NCBI RefSeq assembly: GCF_022539665.2 | Contig: NC_081339.1 | Span: forward strand, 1,364,001-1,428,000 | Reading direction: 5' to 3' | DNA length: 64,000 nucleotides | DNA from: Daphnia carinata | Lineage: Eukaryota; Arthropoda; Branchiopoda; Diplostraca; Daphniidae | Shown: positions 34,195 to 45,082 of the stretch, one piece after another | Position numbering within the stretch: the first letter of the stretch is position 1 | How the letters are laid out: every line of letters starts with the position of its first letter | Notes under the pieces: model-generated | Told to the model about the DNA's origin: nothing | What the model saw: the letters and a program-made list of their open reading frames with translations, nothing else | Database searches by the model: none | Position numbers and translations under genes: made by a program

Positions 34195-36826
34195 TTATTT
34201 ACCACTTGCATCTCCGCTCTGAAGCTCATCGACATTTGACTGATGGAGATCATGGAATGTCTGCAGTTGTTCAGCTCTATCCATCCATAAAGTGATCTAA
34301 GTTGATTGATGTAGTAAAGGAAGTAGCAACCGCGCCATCGCGTGCAAAATTTACATCTTTGAAAAAACTTTGAAATATGTTTAGCATCGAACCTGAAGAC
34401 GAAGCAATTCTCTCCTACGCCCCTTGGATTCGCTTCGAAGCAGAGGAATCAGTTTCTCCAGCGCCGCTTTGTAGCGCTGTATGGGACAGAAGTTTAATCA
34501 GATGACTTCAATTTAAGGTAACCAGTATGCAACCTCTAATGCAACCGCGTGCTGCCCCTCGCCGTCGTATTGAACTCCTTCCAATCCAATTTCAAGTGCC
34601 GACAATAAATCTGGAGTAGTGGACGAAAGGGATTCTATAGGAAAAACAAGTAAGGTTTATGGGTAATAGCCCAAATCTGTGAACATATGGGTTCAATGAC
34701 AATCATTTCTGAATTTCTTTGATTAGCTTACGAAGTTCTTGGAATGTTGGTGACATATTTGCACGCCAATCGCGAGATAGCGGTGCTTCAGCGGAGAGAG
34801 TATTCTGTTTTAGGACATTTTCTGAGCTTTCGATTTCTTGAATTCGACGTGAACATACATCAAGTCTTTTTCTAATTTGGGCGTCCCGTACAGTAGCAAC
34901 ATCAGCTGTTACAAAATAAAATTTAAAGAGAGAAAATAGAAGGTTGATTTGCGAGTAAAAAAACTACAGAGGTCCGGATGCGAGATGATACCTGAAATCA
35001 AACGATTTAGGAGTGTTTGCGCTTGACGGTAGAGAGTGACAGCTTCGCCTCTTCGGTTCCACTTGTCCATATTCTGAGCTCTCTCAAAAACTAACTTGGC
35101 TTCCGTTTCGGCTACGTTACATGACGCAACGGACGCTCTCACGAAGGGATGATTAAAAAATTCTTCATATGTCATTCGTTTATTTGGATCCTTTTGCAAT
35201 AAACGTTCTAGGAGGTCCCTGCAGTCCGCTGAGATGTCTTTGGTAGTTGGTATCTGCCATGCCAACACATACGGAAGACAAGGAAAAACAAGCAGAACAA
35301 AGCATACTGAGTAATACATCGAAATGAAATGAATAAAATAATATAAAATAAAACAATAAATAAATTTTTTTTAGTAAAAACAAAAAAGTTTACAGTTATG
35401 GCAGCTTTGCTTTGAATGTTTTCCACTAATTCTTTCAAGCTGCTGGACGAGCATGGAGGTTTACCAAATAAGCATTCGTACAGAATTACACCGGTTGACC
35501 ATAGATCGACAGAGGCATCATAGCTTTCTCGTCGGAGAATCTCTGGGGCCATATATAACGGAGATCCTCTAAAAGATGTTTCTCTTTGTCGGTTTTTAAG
35601 CGACTGTGCTAAACCAAAATCTGTGCAATAAGAGAAAAAAAAAATAATAAGTTTTTGAATCTATCCATCAATACGTCTAATCGTACCAGCCAATTTTAAA
35701 ATAGGATTCCTTCGAGAAGTTAATAACAAATTACTGGGTTTAAGATCCATGTGGACAATGTTATGCTGCCGCAGGTATTGCAGAGCAGACGCTAGCTGGC
35801 ATAGAAACGATTTGCATATCTTCTCTTGTAACTGTTTATGACTTCTAACAAAAACAGAAAGATCCCCACCTTCACAGTATTCCATGATTATGTAGATGAA
35901 ACTGAAAAGAAGAACAAGCTTTAATATGAAATGAAAAAAATTATCTTCTGTTTGTTAAAAATAAATTTCTTTAGTTAAAAAGGGTTTCTTAGGCAATATA
36001 GTTTTTACGTAATCAGTTATCATGGGCGAGGTATTTTATCATGGACGACATACAATTTTTGAAAACATATTTTCACACACACACCCGCAAAAATTAAATC
36101 GACAAAAACTAAAAAGATTTTCCATGAGCTTCTTTAGTCCACCACCAATAACAATCAGGTGAATTCAACAGCACCCACTGACTCGCTTGAGTGAAGAACA
36201 TGTTTCCCAATAGTTGAATTTACTTATGGATTTCTGTGCTTTTCAGCAATATCAGTTATTGTCATCAAGTAGGGATGTACCCTTTAACAACTTACATTAC
36301 AAGGAATGTGGGATCTATCATATTGTGCCATTGACCTTAGGTTCATAAACACAACTTATTTTAAGTTTCACCAGGAATCATATATTATTCGTATAATTTA
36401 CATCCAAGAGCCAGATTAGCCTAATTAACTGGACAATTAAATCAATTGCATTCACAATGTTTTGTCTGCATATTTGTAAGAACTTACTTTTCATCCCAGC
36501 TGAAATCTATCATTTGAATGATGTGAGGATGTCTTAAAAGTTTTAAAGCTTCAATTTCATGTATAATATTATCCACCGTATTTGCAGATAGCTCATTCTT
36601 GACTATGCATTTAACAGCGACAACTTGTTTGCTGTTATTCTAAATAAAAATATTACACTTTGTAACAGCCACCTCCAATTAGAAATAAGAGTAATGTTAT
36701 TTCCTATTTCTAACTGAATCCATAATATACACTTACCACAAATCGGTATGCTTTGTAGACTTCAGAAAAAGTTCCACTTCCAATTTTGGTAATAAGAATA
36801 AATCCAGGTATTCGCGGCAATGGCAT
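34195..36826 (-). CDS. ULK3: ULK3-like serine/threonine kinase with MIT domains (9 exons, 469 codons)
   Basis: Join on the minus strand: 36826-36737, 36639-36488, 35901-35687, 35620-35394, 35253-34992, 34908-34732, 34634-34534, 34476-34393, 34296-34195. Phases agree and the sum is 1,410 bases with stop; human ULK3 is about 472 residues. Kinase domain at residues 8 to about 265: Gly loop GSGTFSEVY (16-24), VAVK Lys40, catalytic HMDLKPSN with Asp133, DFG at 153-155, then RGSPLYMAPEI and the DLWSTGVILYECLFGKPP helix. The HMD in place of HRD matches the HLD of vertebrate ULK3. The C-terminus has two MIT-type helical regions (about 270-315 and 382-450; ALERYKAALEKLIPLL), which bind ESCRT-III in ULK3. 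Known ULK3 roles are autophagy, Hedgehog/GLI signalling and the abscission checkpoint. The exon 7 donor (GAG|GTTGCA) was chosen because it keeps frame. No break seen. Confidence 0.92.
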
Positions 36827-37099
36827 ATCCAAATTCCACACACAGGAAATGCTCGGTGTTTTTTTATATGATACAGCCCGCCCAACTTATAGCTCATATA
36901 AATGAATTGGAATGGAAATACCAGTTTGCTATTCCTTAACTACCTATAGTGGTTCGTACCACCCAGCTTAGAAAAGGTAAACAATTCCAACTTGGTCTCC
37001 GTCACCTAGGGCCAACCGTTTGGCTCTTGGCCTAAGCCAATGGTTTTGCGAAGGCCCTTCTAACCGAAGCGCTTTTTCTTCTTGAGCTAAATCGCTTAC
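36827..37099. other. Kinase promoter/5' UTR stub next to the transposon stack
   Basis: Only about 270 bases separate the kinase ATG from the first transposon end. No TATA box was recognised. The promoter either lies here or has been displaced by the insertions. Confidence 0.4.
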
Positions 37100-37175
37100 T
37101 AGGGCTCGGCCCCGATCGTCTTTGATCGGGGCAAACCGCGGTTTTTCTTTTTAAAATCGTCAAACCGTCGGTTCG
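37100..37175 (+). mobile_element. hAT-like MITE copy A, left part (split by a 7.9-kb insertion)
   Basis: Starts TAGGGCTCGGCCCCGATCG like the intact copy at 45,543 and matches it through GTCAAACCGTCGGTTCG. It continues at 45,083 after the insertion. The 9-bp GTCGGTTCG is present on both sides (37,167-37,175 and 45,074-45,082). Confidence 0.9.
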
Positions 37176-37209
37176 CAACATGGTCTCACTACATATGTAC
37201 TAAGTAGTA

Positions 37210-38300
37210 CAGTATCCTGCATAAAAAGAAGAACACCCGATTTTATTTTTAAAAGCCATCTATGGGCAAAATATATTAATTATTGACCTTTTTTAAATAG
37301 GGTTAGGGCGGGTTTGGCGCAAAAACGCTATAAGTAGGGAAGGGTAGTTTTAAGTCCAGACACCTTTTGCTAATGCCTCAGGTGTTACGAAAAATGTCTG
37401 GAAAAAGTAGTCTAGTCTTTTTTTGTTAGGCCCCCAACCCCCATGCCCCAGGCTAAGATGAAAAATATTTAATGAAAAAACTATCATCCTCAGTCGCCCA
37501 CGTTGTTCAACAGCGACTTTACAGCGCGGAAAAAATTTCGTCTCATATCGGGATTGAACCACTGCAATCCGCTTATGAATCCGATCCTATGCCACTAAGC
37601 TATTACTTTTACTCGTTATTGTCTATACTTTTGCTTATAAAGAGATTTGTGGAGGATGAATACAAAAAAGCATTGCTATATGCTGTCGTTCTAATATGTC
37701 ATTATGGGGCGTAGGCGGTGAGTATCGACTTGTGACGCGGGAATCGGTGTTCAAGACTTTACATAGTAAATTACTTTTATATATCATGTCGTTCTGAAAC
37801 ATCGTTTGTAAATAATATAACTTACAAATAGTAAAAAATTTTCCCTTTCAACCTCCATGAAATAAACGATTATATAGGTATTTCTAAGAAAATATTTGAT
37901 AAATTATAGCTCAGTGGTAGAGGTTCGTATTCAGACACGGACAGTAGTGGTTCAATCCCAATATGAGACGAAATTTTTCCCGCGCTGTAAAGTCGCTGTT
38001 GAACAACGTGGGCGACTGAGGATGATAGTTTTTTCATTAAATATTTTTCATCTTAGCCTGGGGCATGGGGGTTGGGGGCCTAACAAAAAAAGACTAGACT
38101 ACTTTTTTCCAGACATTTTTCGTAACACCTGAGGCATTAGCAAAAGGTGTCTGGACTTAAAACTACCCTTCCCTACTTATAGCGTTTTTGCGCCAAACCC
38201 GCCCTAACCCTATTTAAAAAAGGTCAATAATTAATATATTTTGCCCATAGATGGCTTTTAAAAATAAAATCGGGTGTTCTTCTTTTTATGCAGGATACTG
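37210..38300. mobile_element. Palindromic TA-flanked element with tRNA-like boxes
   Basis: Ends CAGTATCCTGCATAAAAAGA and its reverse complement, flanked by TA (37,208-37,209 and 38,301-38,302) as in Tc1/mariner insertions. Arms of about 390 bases are inverted repeats, with a spacer of about 300 bases. At the inner end of each arm is a tRNA-like segment with A and B boxes: TAGCTCAGTGG (37,907-37,917) plus GGTTCAATCCC (37,949-37,959), and on the other strand 37,592-37,602 plus 37,550-37,560. No transposase. It interrupts the first of two tandem 55-bp repeats at the left end of the composite insertion. Confidence 0.85.
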
Positions 38301-38375
38301 TACATAGTTGCAGATGCACTTTTTCAACATGGTCTCAGTACATAAGTACTGAGTAGTACATAGTTGCAGATGCAC

Positions 38376-39656
38376 TTTTTCTTATGGGGTACATGATAGA
38401 CGCGCAGGGCGTTAGTCAATTGTTTTTTTTGGAATATTGTCTGCTTGGAGTTTTTCCACGCGGAAATGTGGAAAAAGACACGTAAAATTGTAAATTAAAT
38501 GAGAACCCATGAAATAAATTTGTTTAACTTATCTTAGTTAATATTTAAGATTTTCTATCTAAGACAGAATACTGAAATTCTCTAGACACAAGCAAAGTGT
38601 AAATATGTACTTATAATTACAATTTTTTACACTTATTTACACTTTTTAAAATTTGAACTTGGCGCGGTAAAAAATGGCCGCCATAATGGTTTATCAAAAA
38701 CCACTTTTTCAAACGTAATTTTTGGGATTAAATAATGCATCCTAAAAATAAACGTTTATAACAACTTGTTCCTGGAATCACCAGCAACAAAAATATTATA
38801 ATGATTTCGTGTTTTGACGAAGGTTAAGCATCAAACAATCAATGCAAAGTTTCGTCTTTTTCACACACCCCCTCCCCTTTCTAAAATCATGAAATCCCTT
38901 AGTAATTATTTATGAGGAAAATAAACAGTCAAAATTGACAAAATTTGCATCAATCGATAGCTCTTATCAAGAACTATCTAATTCTATGAAATTTATGTTA
39001 AATTTTCAGAAAAGGAAAAAGTTTAAGCGTAACATCAATTTTTTTATTTTTATCAGTTGCGTCCATTAGAACCTTAGATAGAAAAACAACAAAAACACAT
39101 TTTGCCTTTAAGATTTTTTCCCTTTGAAAATGTTAATAACAATTACACAAAAATAGATAGCCCTTACCAAGGGCTATTTACTGTAATTAATCAACTAATT
39201 ATTGCAATTAATTTAGCTGACAAATAATTAAAAAAAATTTCTTTTATATTTTTTTATTTCAATTACCACACAAATTGTACATATTCATTATATAAGCAGA
39301 ATATATATATATAATATACATTATAGTATTGTATATGTATAATAGTATCGTACATATATAATAGTAATATATATAAATATCTATGTATAATTGTAACATA
39401 TATATTAGTATTTATATTGTACATATTATCTCATTGGAAAAATTTACATCAACCGAATTCATGTTATTTTAAGTAATTTCATTAATTTAAAAGACATGCG
39501 CTACACGCATTAGTGTTTAACTGGTTTAACTTTAGTGGTTTAACCACTAAAGCAACCAAATCAAGGCCCTAGTGGCGACAACGCAGACTTTCTCCATATA
39601 GAAAACTGTAGGCGCGATTATGTACTAAGTAGTACATATTGCCTCGCGACCAGCCT
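38376..39656 (+). repeat. 1.3-kb tandem unit 1
   Basis: Direct repeat of the unit starting at 39,657. Both start with CTTTTTCTTATGGG followed by the CGCGCAGGGCGT segment, include TTGGCGCGGTAA and ATGGCCGCCATAATGG, pass through an ATATA-rich tract and end in CTCGCGACCAGCCTGT. No gene. Confidence 0.85.
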
Positions 39657-40667
39657 GTACTTTTTCTTATGGGCTAAACGCGCAGGGCGTAAGTCAATTG
39701 TTTTTTGGTATTCTGTGTGATTGTAATTTTTCCACGCGGAGGGCGCGATAAAACGTAATTTTCCACGCGGAATGTGGAAAAAGACCCTTAAAATTGTAAA
39801 TTAAATGAGAACCGACGAAATAAATTGGTTTAACTTATCTTAGTTAATTTCTGCGATTTTCTATCAGACGGATATTAAAATTCCCTAGCCACAAACAAAA
39901 TTTAAATATTTAATTATAATTAAAATTTTTTACACCTACTTACACTTTGAACTTGGCGCGGTAAGAAAATGGCCGCCATAATGGTTTGTCAAAAATCACT
40001 TTTTCAAACCTCATTTTTGGGGTTAAATGTAGCATCTTAAAAGCAATCGTTTATAACAACCTGTTCCTGGAATAACCAGCAACAAAAATATTATAATGAT
40101 TTCATATTTTGACGAAGATTAAGCATCAAACGATCAATGCAAAGTTTCGTCTTTTTGACACACCCCCTCCCCTTTCTAAAATCATAAAAGCCTTTAATAA
40201 TTATTTATGAGGAAAATAAACAGTTAAAATTGTCAAATTTTGCATCAATCGATAGCTCTTTTCAACAGCTATCTATTTCTATGAAATTTATGTTAAATTT
40301 TTAGAAAAGGAAAAAGTTTAAGCGCAATATAATTTTTTTTGTTTTTATCAATTGCGTCCATTACAACCTTAGATTGAAAAACAACAAAAACACGTTTTGC
40401 CTTTAAGATTTTTTCTATTTGAAAATGTTGATTACAATTACCTAAAATGGATAGCCCTTACCAAGGGCTATCGATTTATATTATATTTATATTATTTATG
40501 TATTAAATCAGCGAATATCGTAATTAATTTTGCTGACAAATAATAAAAAAATTATTTCTCTTATATTCGTTTATTTCAATTACAATAACTATTGTACATA
40601 TATATAATAGTAATATATATATTATAATTGTATGTATGTATAAATATATAAATATAATTGTACGTAT

Positions 40668-40917
40668 TGTTGCAGGATAAAGGCCCACAAGCCTCTTTTA
40701 TTCAGACTATAGTTCTTTTTCACACGATGGAGCCTAGCACGGTACCCGTATTACAAAAAATATCTCAGCAACAAGAGCGATGTTCCCAGTTTCACAGTCT
40801 TAACCAGAGTGTCCGCTCGAGAGATGGTGAGGGTAGGAGAAAATGGGTGTCACCAGACGTGACATCTAGCAGGGGGAAAAGGGACTTGTCGTAATGTCAG
40901 CGGGGTACCCCGCAACA
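40668..40917 (-). repeat. 3' LTR of the Gypsy element
   Basis: 250 bases, TG...CA ends, near-identical to 44,507-44,766. The adjacent AGGAAAGGCCGAA (minus strand, 40,918-40,930) is a candidate polypurine tract. Confidence 0.9.
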
Positions 40918-41310
40918 TTCGGCCTTTCCTGGCCTGTGACTTTTCACGATTCACCTACATAATAAACAATACATAACACCACAATAATTTCACCCGTGCT
41001 AAAAGGCACTGAATAATCATAACAAATTCCACAAAAAATAAAGGTTCCTGCCACAATCTTACTCGCTCAAACGAAAAAAACAAAATCTGATAAGCTAAAC
41101 TAAACTTATACCTAAGCTATACCCAACCCATTCAACACATAAACCTTACCATTCCCTTCTCATGCATTCGATTCCTACATCTGGGTGTGAGTTCAAAATC
41201 AAGATCAACACAACTAAAAAAAATAGCTCACGGATGGGGGAAACTATGGGTGGTTGGAGCAAAGCGCTATTTAAATTAACGGAAAACAAAACAAAAAAAC
41301 AAACAACAAA

Positions 41311-41311
41311 A

Positions 41312-41365
<54 letters not shown>
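41311..41365 (+). repeat. Long poly(A) tract inside the Gypsy element
   Basis: About 50 uninterrupted A residues followed by further A-rich sequence, in the 3' untranslated part of the element. Length may be unreliable in assembly. Confidence 0.8.
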
Positions 41366-41366
<1 letters not shown>

Positions 41367-41470
41367 AAAAACAACAACAAAAAAATAAATAAATAAAACA
41401 AAAAACAAAACAATCGAATAGTGAATTCCGAAAACAGATGACGCAAAATCAATATCAAACATCAAAACTA

Positions 41471-41878
41471 TTAATTCAGATCAAAACCTTCGAGGATAAT
41501 GGGGAGACGGGAAATTCGTCCGCTTCTTGTCTTCACTGGCGGCCGATTTGGGAATTCAGGGACAGGTACATGCTGGGCCGGAATTTCTTCTATGACTGGA
41601 TCAACGGCAACTTGAGTCATTTCAGTTTCACCTCTATTTTCATTGTCGTTTTCACTTTCGGTTGGTTCGTCGAGTTCGCTCACATGCCACTCGTCACTTC
41701 TCGCTCGAAATGGCTTTAATTGCACAACATGAGCGTTAAACCTTCGTACCACTTTCCTCCTCCTTCTAGATGGCAACTCTTCCACTAGATATGTGGTTTC
41801 TGCAACTTTCTTTACGATCTGGAATGGCCCAATATATTTTGGCAAGAACTTCTTTGTCAAACCTTTTTGAAACAGCAT
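41471..41878 (-). pseudogene. Gypsy integrase C-terminal domain
   Basis: The frame carries the conserved KFLPKYIGPFQIVKKV motif (GPY/F-type integrase tail), a basic RRRRKVVRRFNAHVVQLKPF stretch and an acidic C-terminus ending at 41,471. It is in a different frame from the upstream pol segment and joins it at the deletion breakpoint near 41,880-41,900. Confidence 0.8.
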
Positions 41879-41879
41879 T

Positions 41880-43106
41880 TAATCTTCTATAGAAAATACA
41901 AAATCTATACTCGCCGGATTTTTTTTTTACAAGAACTACAGGTGATGACCACGGGCTATTGGATGGCTGAATTATCCCACCCTGTAGCATCTCATTCACC
42001 TTTTCTGAGATTACCTTTCTTTCAAACTGTGAAATCCTATACGGACGGCTAGTGATTGGACGAGAGTTACCGGTATCGATGTTGTGCTGAATCTTCATCG
42101 CTCTGCCTAGCTGGGTCTTTTCAGTAGGGAGACAGCGACGATGCTGGTCCAGCAATGCGAAGACTTTTTCCTTCTCGGCTCCCGATAGATTAGGTCCCGT
42201 GTTGACGTCCTCACGAATGGCCGCTCGTAAATATCCGCTAACCGCAGCGCAACTCATTCGCACTGGCCTTGCTACTCCGTCATTTGAATCCTTTTCCTCT
42301 TTCTGTTCCGTTGGAGCGACGGCAATTTGAGCGTCTAAATCGAGATCAATGGACATTACACAATTTCTCCGCTTTATTATTACCGGCTTTGATTCCAAGT
42401 TCATCAACGGGACTCTGGCCCTCCCATTCTTGAACGAAACTAAGGCGGAAGGCACCACCCAGGTTTTCGAGGGCTCTGCTGAAAATCCGAACCGCACCAT
42501 GCCCGTTCCGGTGAGATTAATTGGGACTGATCCTTTTAACATCTGGAGCGATTCACCCGGAACTTCAACGGCTTTATTGATCCTAAATCTAACGGATCCT
42601 TTCCGCCGCACCACCGGCAAATCTCTAGCCAAATCCTGAAAAAATTCTTCTGATGGCAATGATCTTTTTACTTCATCCGGAATCGATGTGTTGGTCTTGT
42701 CAGTATCAGCTTCCTCTTCTACATCTTTTATAAACACTGGAACAATTTGGTTATCCTTACAGACTAAATTTATATTGGCTTTCACCAGCCAATCTACGCC
42801 CAAAATCAAAGGAAAGGGGGCCATTTCGACAACTGCGACATTTTCAAGCAACACTGTAGTGTCTTTAAAACGAATTTGTAAAGGGATCTCATCTACAACT
42901 CTTACAACCTTATTATCTATTCCCCTTATCCCTGGAAGAATACGAATATCTTTATTCTTGACAATTCGTCTTACTACCGCTAATCTTACTGTTGTTATGC
43001 TGGAGCCAGTGTCCAGCAAGGCTTCTGTCTCACCAACTCCCTTGAATGTAAACGCGGATGACAGGCAGTTGAGTTGGTCTGGACGACTCATCAATGTGTT
43101 TTCCCG
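41880..43106 (-). pseudogene. Gypsy pol: protease and RT N-terminus, truncated by deletion
   Basis: In frame with gag after one TGA. Retropepsin motif ALLDTGSSITTVR near the start with LILGVDWL downstream, then the long linker, then the RT N-terminus (IQHNIDTGNSRPI, MLQGGIIQPSNSPWSSPVVL, KKSGEYRFCIFYRRLNAVS). Homology stops at that point and the frame runs on as spurious sequence to 41,766. The catalytic palm of RT, the RNase H and most of integrase are missing. Confidence 0.85.
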
Positions 43107-44330
43107 TCAGCGCTGGCCTGAGCCAGCCGACGGGACCTGGCCGTTTCCCGCCTCGCGAGGACAATTTCTCTTGATGTGTCCGAACGCTCCACACTGAAAG
43201 CAGCTGCGATTATCCGGCTGGCGTTGCATTTGGCGCTGGCCTCCTCCCAGCGTCAATCCATTCAGTCGTTCCGTCAATCCAGCGATCTGATTTCCCATTG
43301 ACAGCAGTGCCGATCCGACATCAATTTGTGGTGCTGCAGGAGGAAGGGGTGTCGGAACCGGTGGTGGATGCATCGGCACTGGTGGCAACGTATACGGCTG
43401 AAAAAACGGATTATTTGGGGGAATGGGGGACACATTTGGCCGCAATGTATAGAACAATGTCTCAAGGTTTCTTAACCTCGTCATGAACTCGTCGACGTCT
43501 GCCGGCGTGTCATTCATCATGGCCGCCACGTGTTGCCAATCCGCCAACCCACCTATCAGATACGAAACCTTCTGTGCATTTGTCAAGACATGGGGGGAAA
43601 GATCAAGCAAACGAGATTTTTCTACTGCATACGTGATCCCTGGTTCCCCCGCTTTCTGGACCCTTTCCTCGATCAGCTTATACCGCTCCGATGGTGATAG
43701 ACGTTGTGTAAAGTTAGTCCCCAGCGCATTGGACCAGTTTTGCCAATTCGGATTATTGGCGCCCGATTGCAAATGCCACTGAAGGGCAATTCCTCCTAGA
43801 CGCCTGACGGCGACTTGTCTCTTCTGAGCATTTGTCCACCCTTCCACATCGCCGGCCTGATTTATGATACGGACCCAATGTCTACCGGACTCTCCCAATT
43901 TACCCTCAAACATGGGGATTGACTCTACAACTGCATTATTTACATGTGCAAGCGCTGCACCTGCTTGTTGCTGCTGAGCAGTTACCAGTGCTCGCAAAGC
44001 TGCCCTTTCTTGCTGCTGGGCCACTAGAAGATTCATTAATGCATCGTGACGCCCCTGATACTGTGTTCGATCCTGAGCAGCGCCATTCGCAAAATTTGCG
44101 AGAGCTTGGGCTAGGTCAGGATCCATGTTTAACTGTTCCGGTTCTTCTCTAACAGGCGAGATATCAAAATTCAATCGACGTGAAGGCCTCTCTTCACTTT
44201 CTGAATCGCTATCGGGGATCAATGCAACGACTCGAGGGGTGTCGACCACTGGGATCAAATTTCTTGAGGCACTTCGCGTCCTAATATGATAATCTACTGG
44301 GGCAACTACAGCAACCCGTTTCGGCGGCAT
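43107..44330 (-). CDS. Gypsy Gag (407 codons) with one CCHC knuckle
   Basis: The likely start is the ATG at 44,330 (MPPKRV); upstream codons in the same frame pass through a poly-T run and are non-coding. Gag has an acidic/Ser N-terminus, a Gln/Ala coiled-coil region, a capsid-like domain (FEGKLGESGRHWVRIINQAG, about residues 145-300), a Pro-rich linker, and a zinc knuckle CFQCGAFGHIKRNC near the C-terminus. It ends at TGA (43,107-43,109) followed by CGG, with pol open in the same frame beyond. Confidence 0.85.
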   Translation of the reverse strand: MPPKRVAVVAPVDYHIRTRSASRNLIPVVDTPRVVALIPDSDSESEERPSRRLNFDISPVREEPEQLNMDPDLAQALANFANGAAQDRTQYQGRHDALMNLLVAQQQERAALRALVTAQQQQAGAALAHVNNAVVESIPMFEGKLGESGRHWVRIINQAGDVEGWTNAQKRQVAVRRLGGIALQWHLQSGANNPNWQNWSNALGTNFTQRLSPSERYKLIEERVQKAGEPGITYAVEKSRLLDLSPHVLTNAQKVSYLIGGLADWQHVAAMMNDTPADVDEFMTRLRNLETLFYTLRPNVSPIPPNNPFFQPYTLPPVPMHPPPVPTPLPPAAPQIDVGSALLSMGNQIAGLTERLNGLTLGGGQRQMQRQPDNRSCFQCGAFGHIKRNCPREAGNGQVPSAGSGQR

Positions 44331-44488
44331 AAAATAAAATAAAAAAAAAAAAAAAAAAAAATTGCTTAAGTGTCTGGGCGACCACGCTATACCCACCGGC
44401 AACGAGAGAAGTTACGTAAGACCACGTTAATCCAAGGCGATGGTTCTGCTAGCAGTTCACGAGTGTGAATCTTTTCTGAGGCCTGTAT

Positions 44489-44504
44489 CCCTCTTCTGAC
44501 ACCA
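44489..44504 (-). other. Gypsy primer binding site, complementary to tRNA-Leu
   Basis: Two bases inside the 5' LTR on the minus strand: TGGTGTCAGAAGAGGG, matching the complement of the insect tRNA-Leu 3' end at 15 of 16 positions (tRNA recalled). Confidence 0.75.
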
Positions 44505-44506
44505 AT

Positions 44507-44766
44507 TGTTGCAGGATAAAGGCCAACAAGCCTCTTTTATTCAGACTATAGTTCTTTTTCACACGATGGAGCCTAGCACGGTACCCGTATTACAAAAAAT
44601 ATCTCAGCAACAAGAGCGATGTTCCCATTTTCACAGTCTTAACCAGAGTGTCCGCTCGAGAGATGGTGAGGGTAGGAGAAAAGGGGTGTCACCAGACGTG
44701 ACATCTAGCAGGGGGAAAAGGGACTTGTCGTAATGTCAGCGGGGTATCTGGGGTATCCCCGCCACA
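44507..44766 (-). repeat. 5' LTR of the Gypsy element
   Basis: 260 bases; differs from the 3' LTR by a few substitutions and a 10-bp insertion near its start (minus-strand sense). Confidence 0.9.
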
Positions 44767-45082
44767 GTATGTATAAATATATATATATAATTGTAATATA
44801 CTGTATATATGTGTATTTATTACATTGTAGTATTTATATACGTTATCATAGTATTGTAAATATAAATTTATACAAACCGAATTAATATTATTCGCTTTGA
44901 AAAAATTAAGACACGCGCTACACGCATTTTTGTTTAACTGGTTTAACTTTAACGGTCTAACCATTAAAGCAACCAAATCAAAGCCCTGGGGGCGACAACA
45001 CACACTTTCCCCATAAAGAAAACTGTAGGCGCGATTATGTACTAAGTAGTACATATTGCCTCGCGACCAGCCTGTCGGTTCG

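Larger units (their letters stand above)
40668..44766 (-). mobile_element. Ty3/Gypsy LTR retrotransposon with internal pol deletion
   Basis: Flanked by the 4-bp duplication GTAT (40,664-40,667 and 44,767-44,770). LTRs are 40,668-40,917 and 44,507-44,766 with perfect TGTTG...CAACA ends on the left copy. Coding order on the minus strand is gag, protease and the start of RT, then the end of integrase; most of RT, RNase H and integrase is deleted near 41,890. The LTRs are nearly identical apart from a 10-bp insertion in the right copy, so this deleted copy is young and was perhaps mobilised in trans. Confidence 0.92.
37176..45073 (+). mobile_element. 7.9-kb composite insertion with 9-bp target duplication
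   Basis: The two flanks join into a continuous hAT-like MITE once this segment and one GTCGGTTCG are removed, so the whole segment arrived as one insertion that later took in others. Its ends share an imperfect inverted match of about 40 bases (TGGTC...ATGTACTA...TAGTACATA). Without the TA-flanked element (37,210-38,300) and the Gypsy element (40,668-44,766) it is about 2.7 kb, mostly two tandem 1.3-kb units with no coding capacity. A 9-bp duplication is typical of Mutator-like elements, but the superfamily is not proven. Confidence 0.75.
39657..45073 (+). repeat. 1.3-kb tandem unit 2, interrupted by the Gypsy element
   Basis: Unit 2 occupies 39,657-40,667 and 44,771-45,073, split inside its ATATA-rich tract by the Gypsy insertion with target GTAT. 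It ends with the same ATGTACTAAGTAGTACAT near-palindrome as unit 1. Units are roughly 85-90% alike by eye. Confidence 0.85.

Noticed and set aside
37907-37960. Functional tRNA gene
   Set aside because: A and B boxes are good, but the acceptor stem does not form and the anticodon loop has eight bases; repeated in inverted form as part of a transposon.
41162-41465. Lys-rich and Phe-rich frames around 41.3 kb
   Set aside because: Translation of a poly(A) tract.
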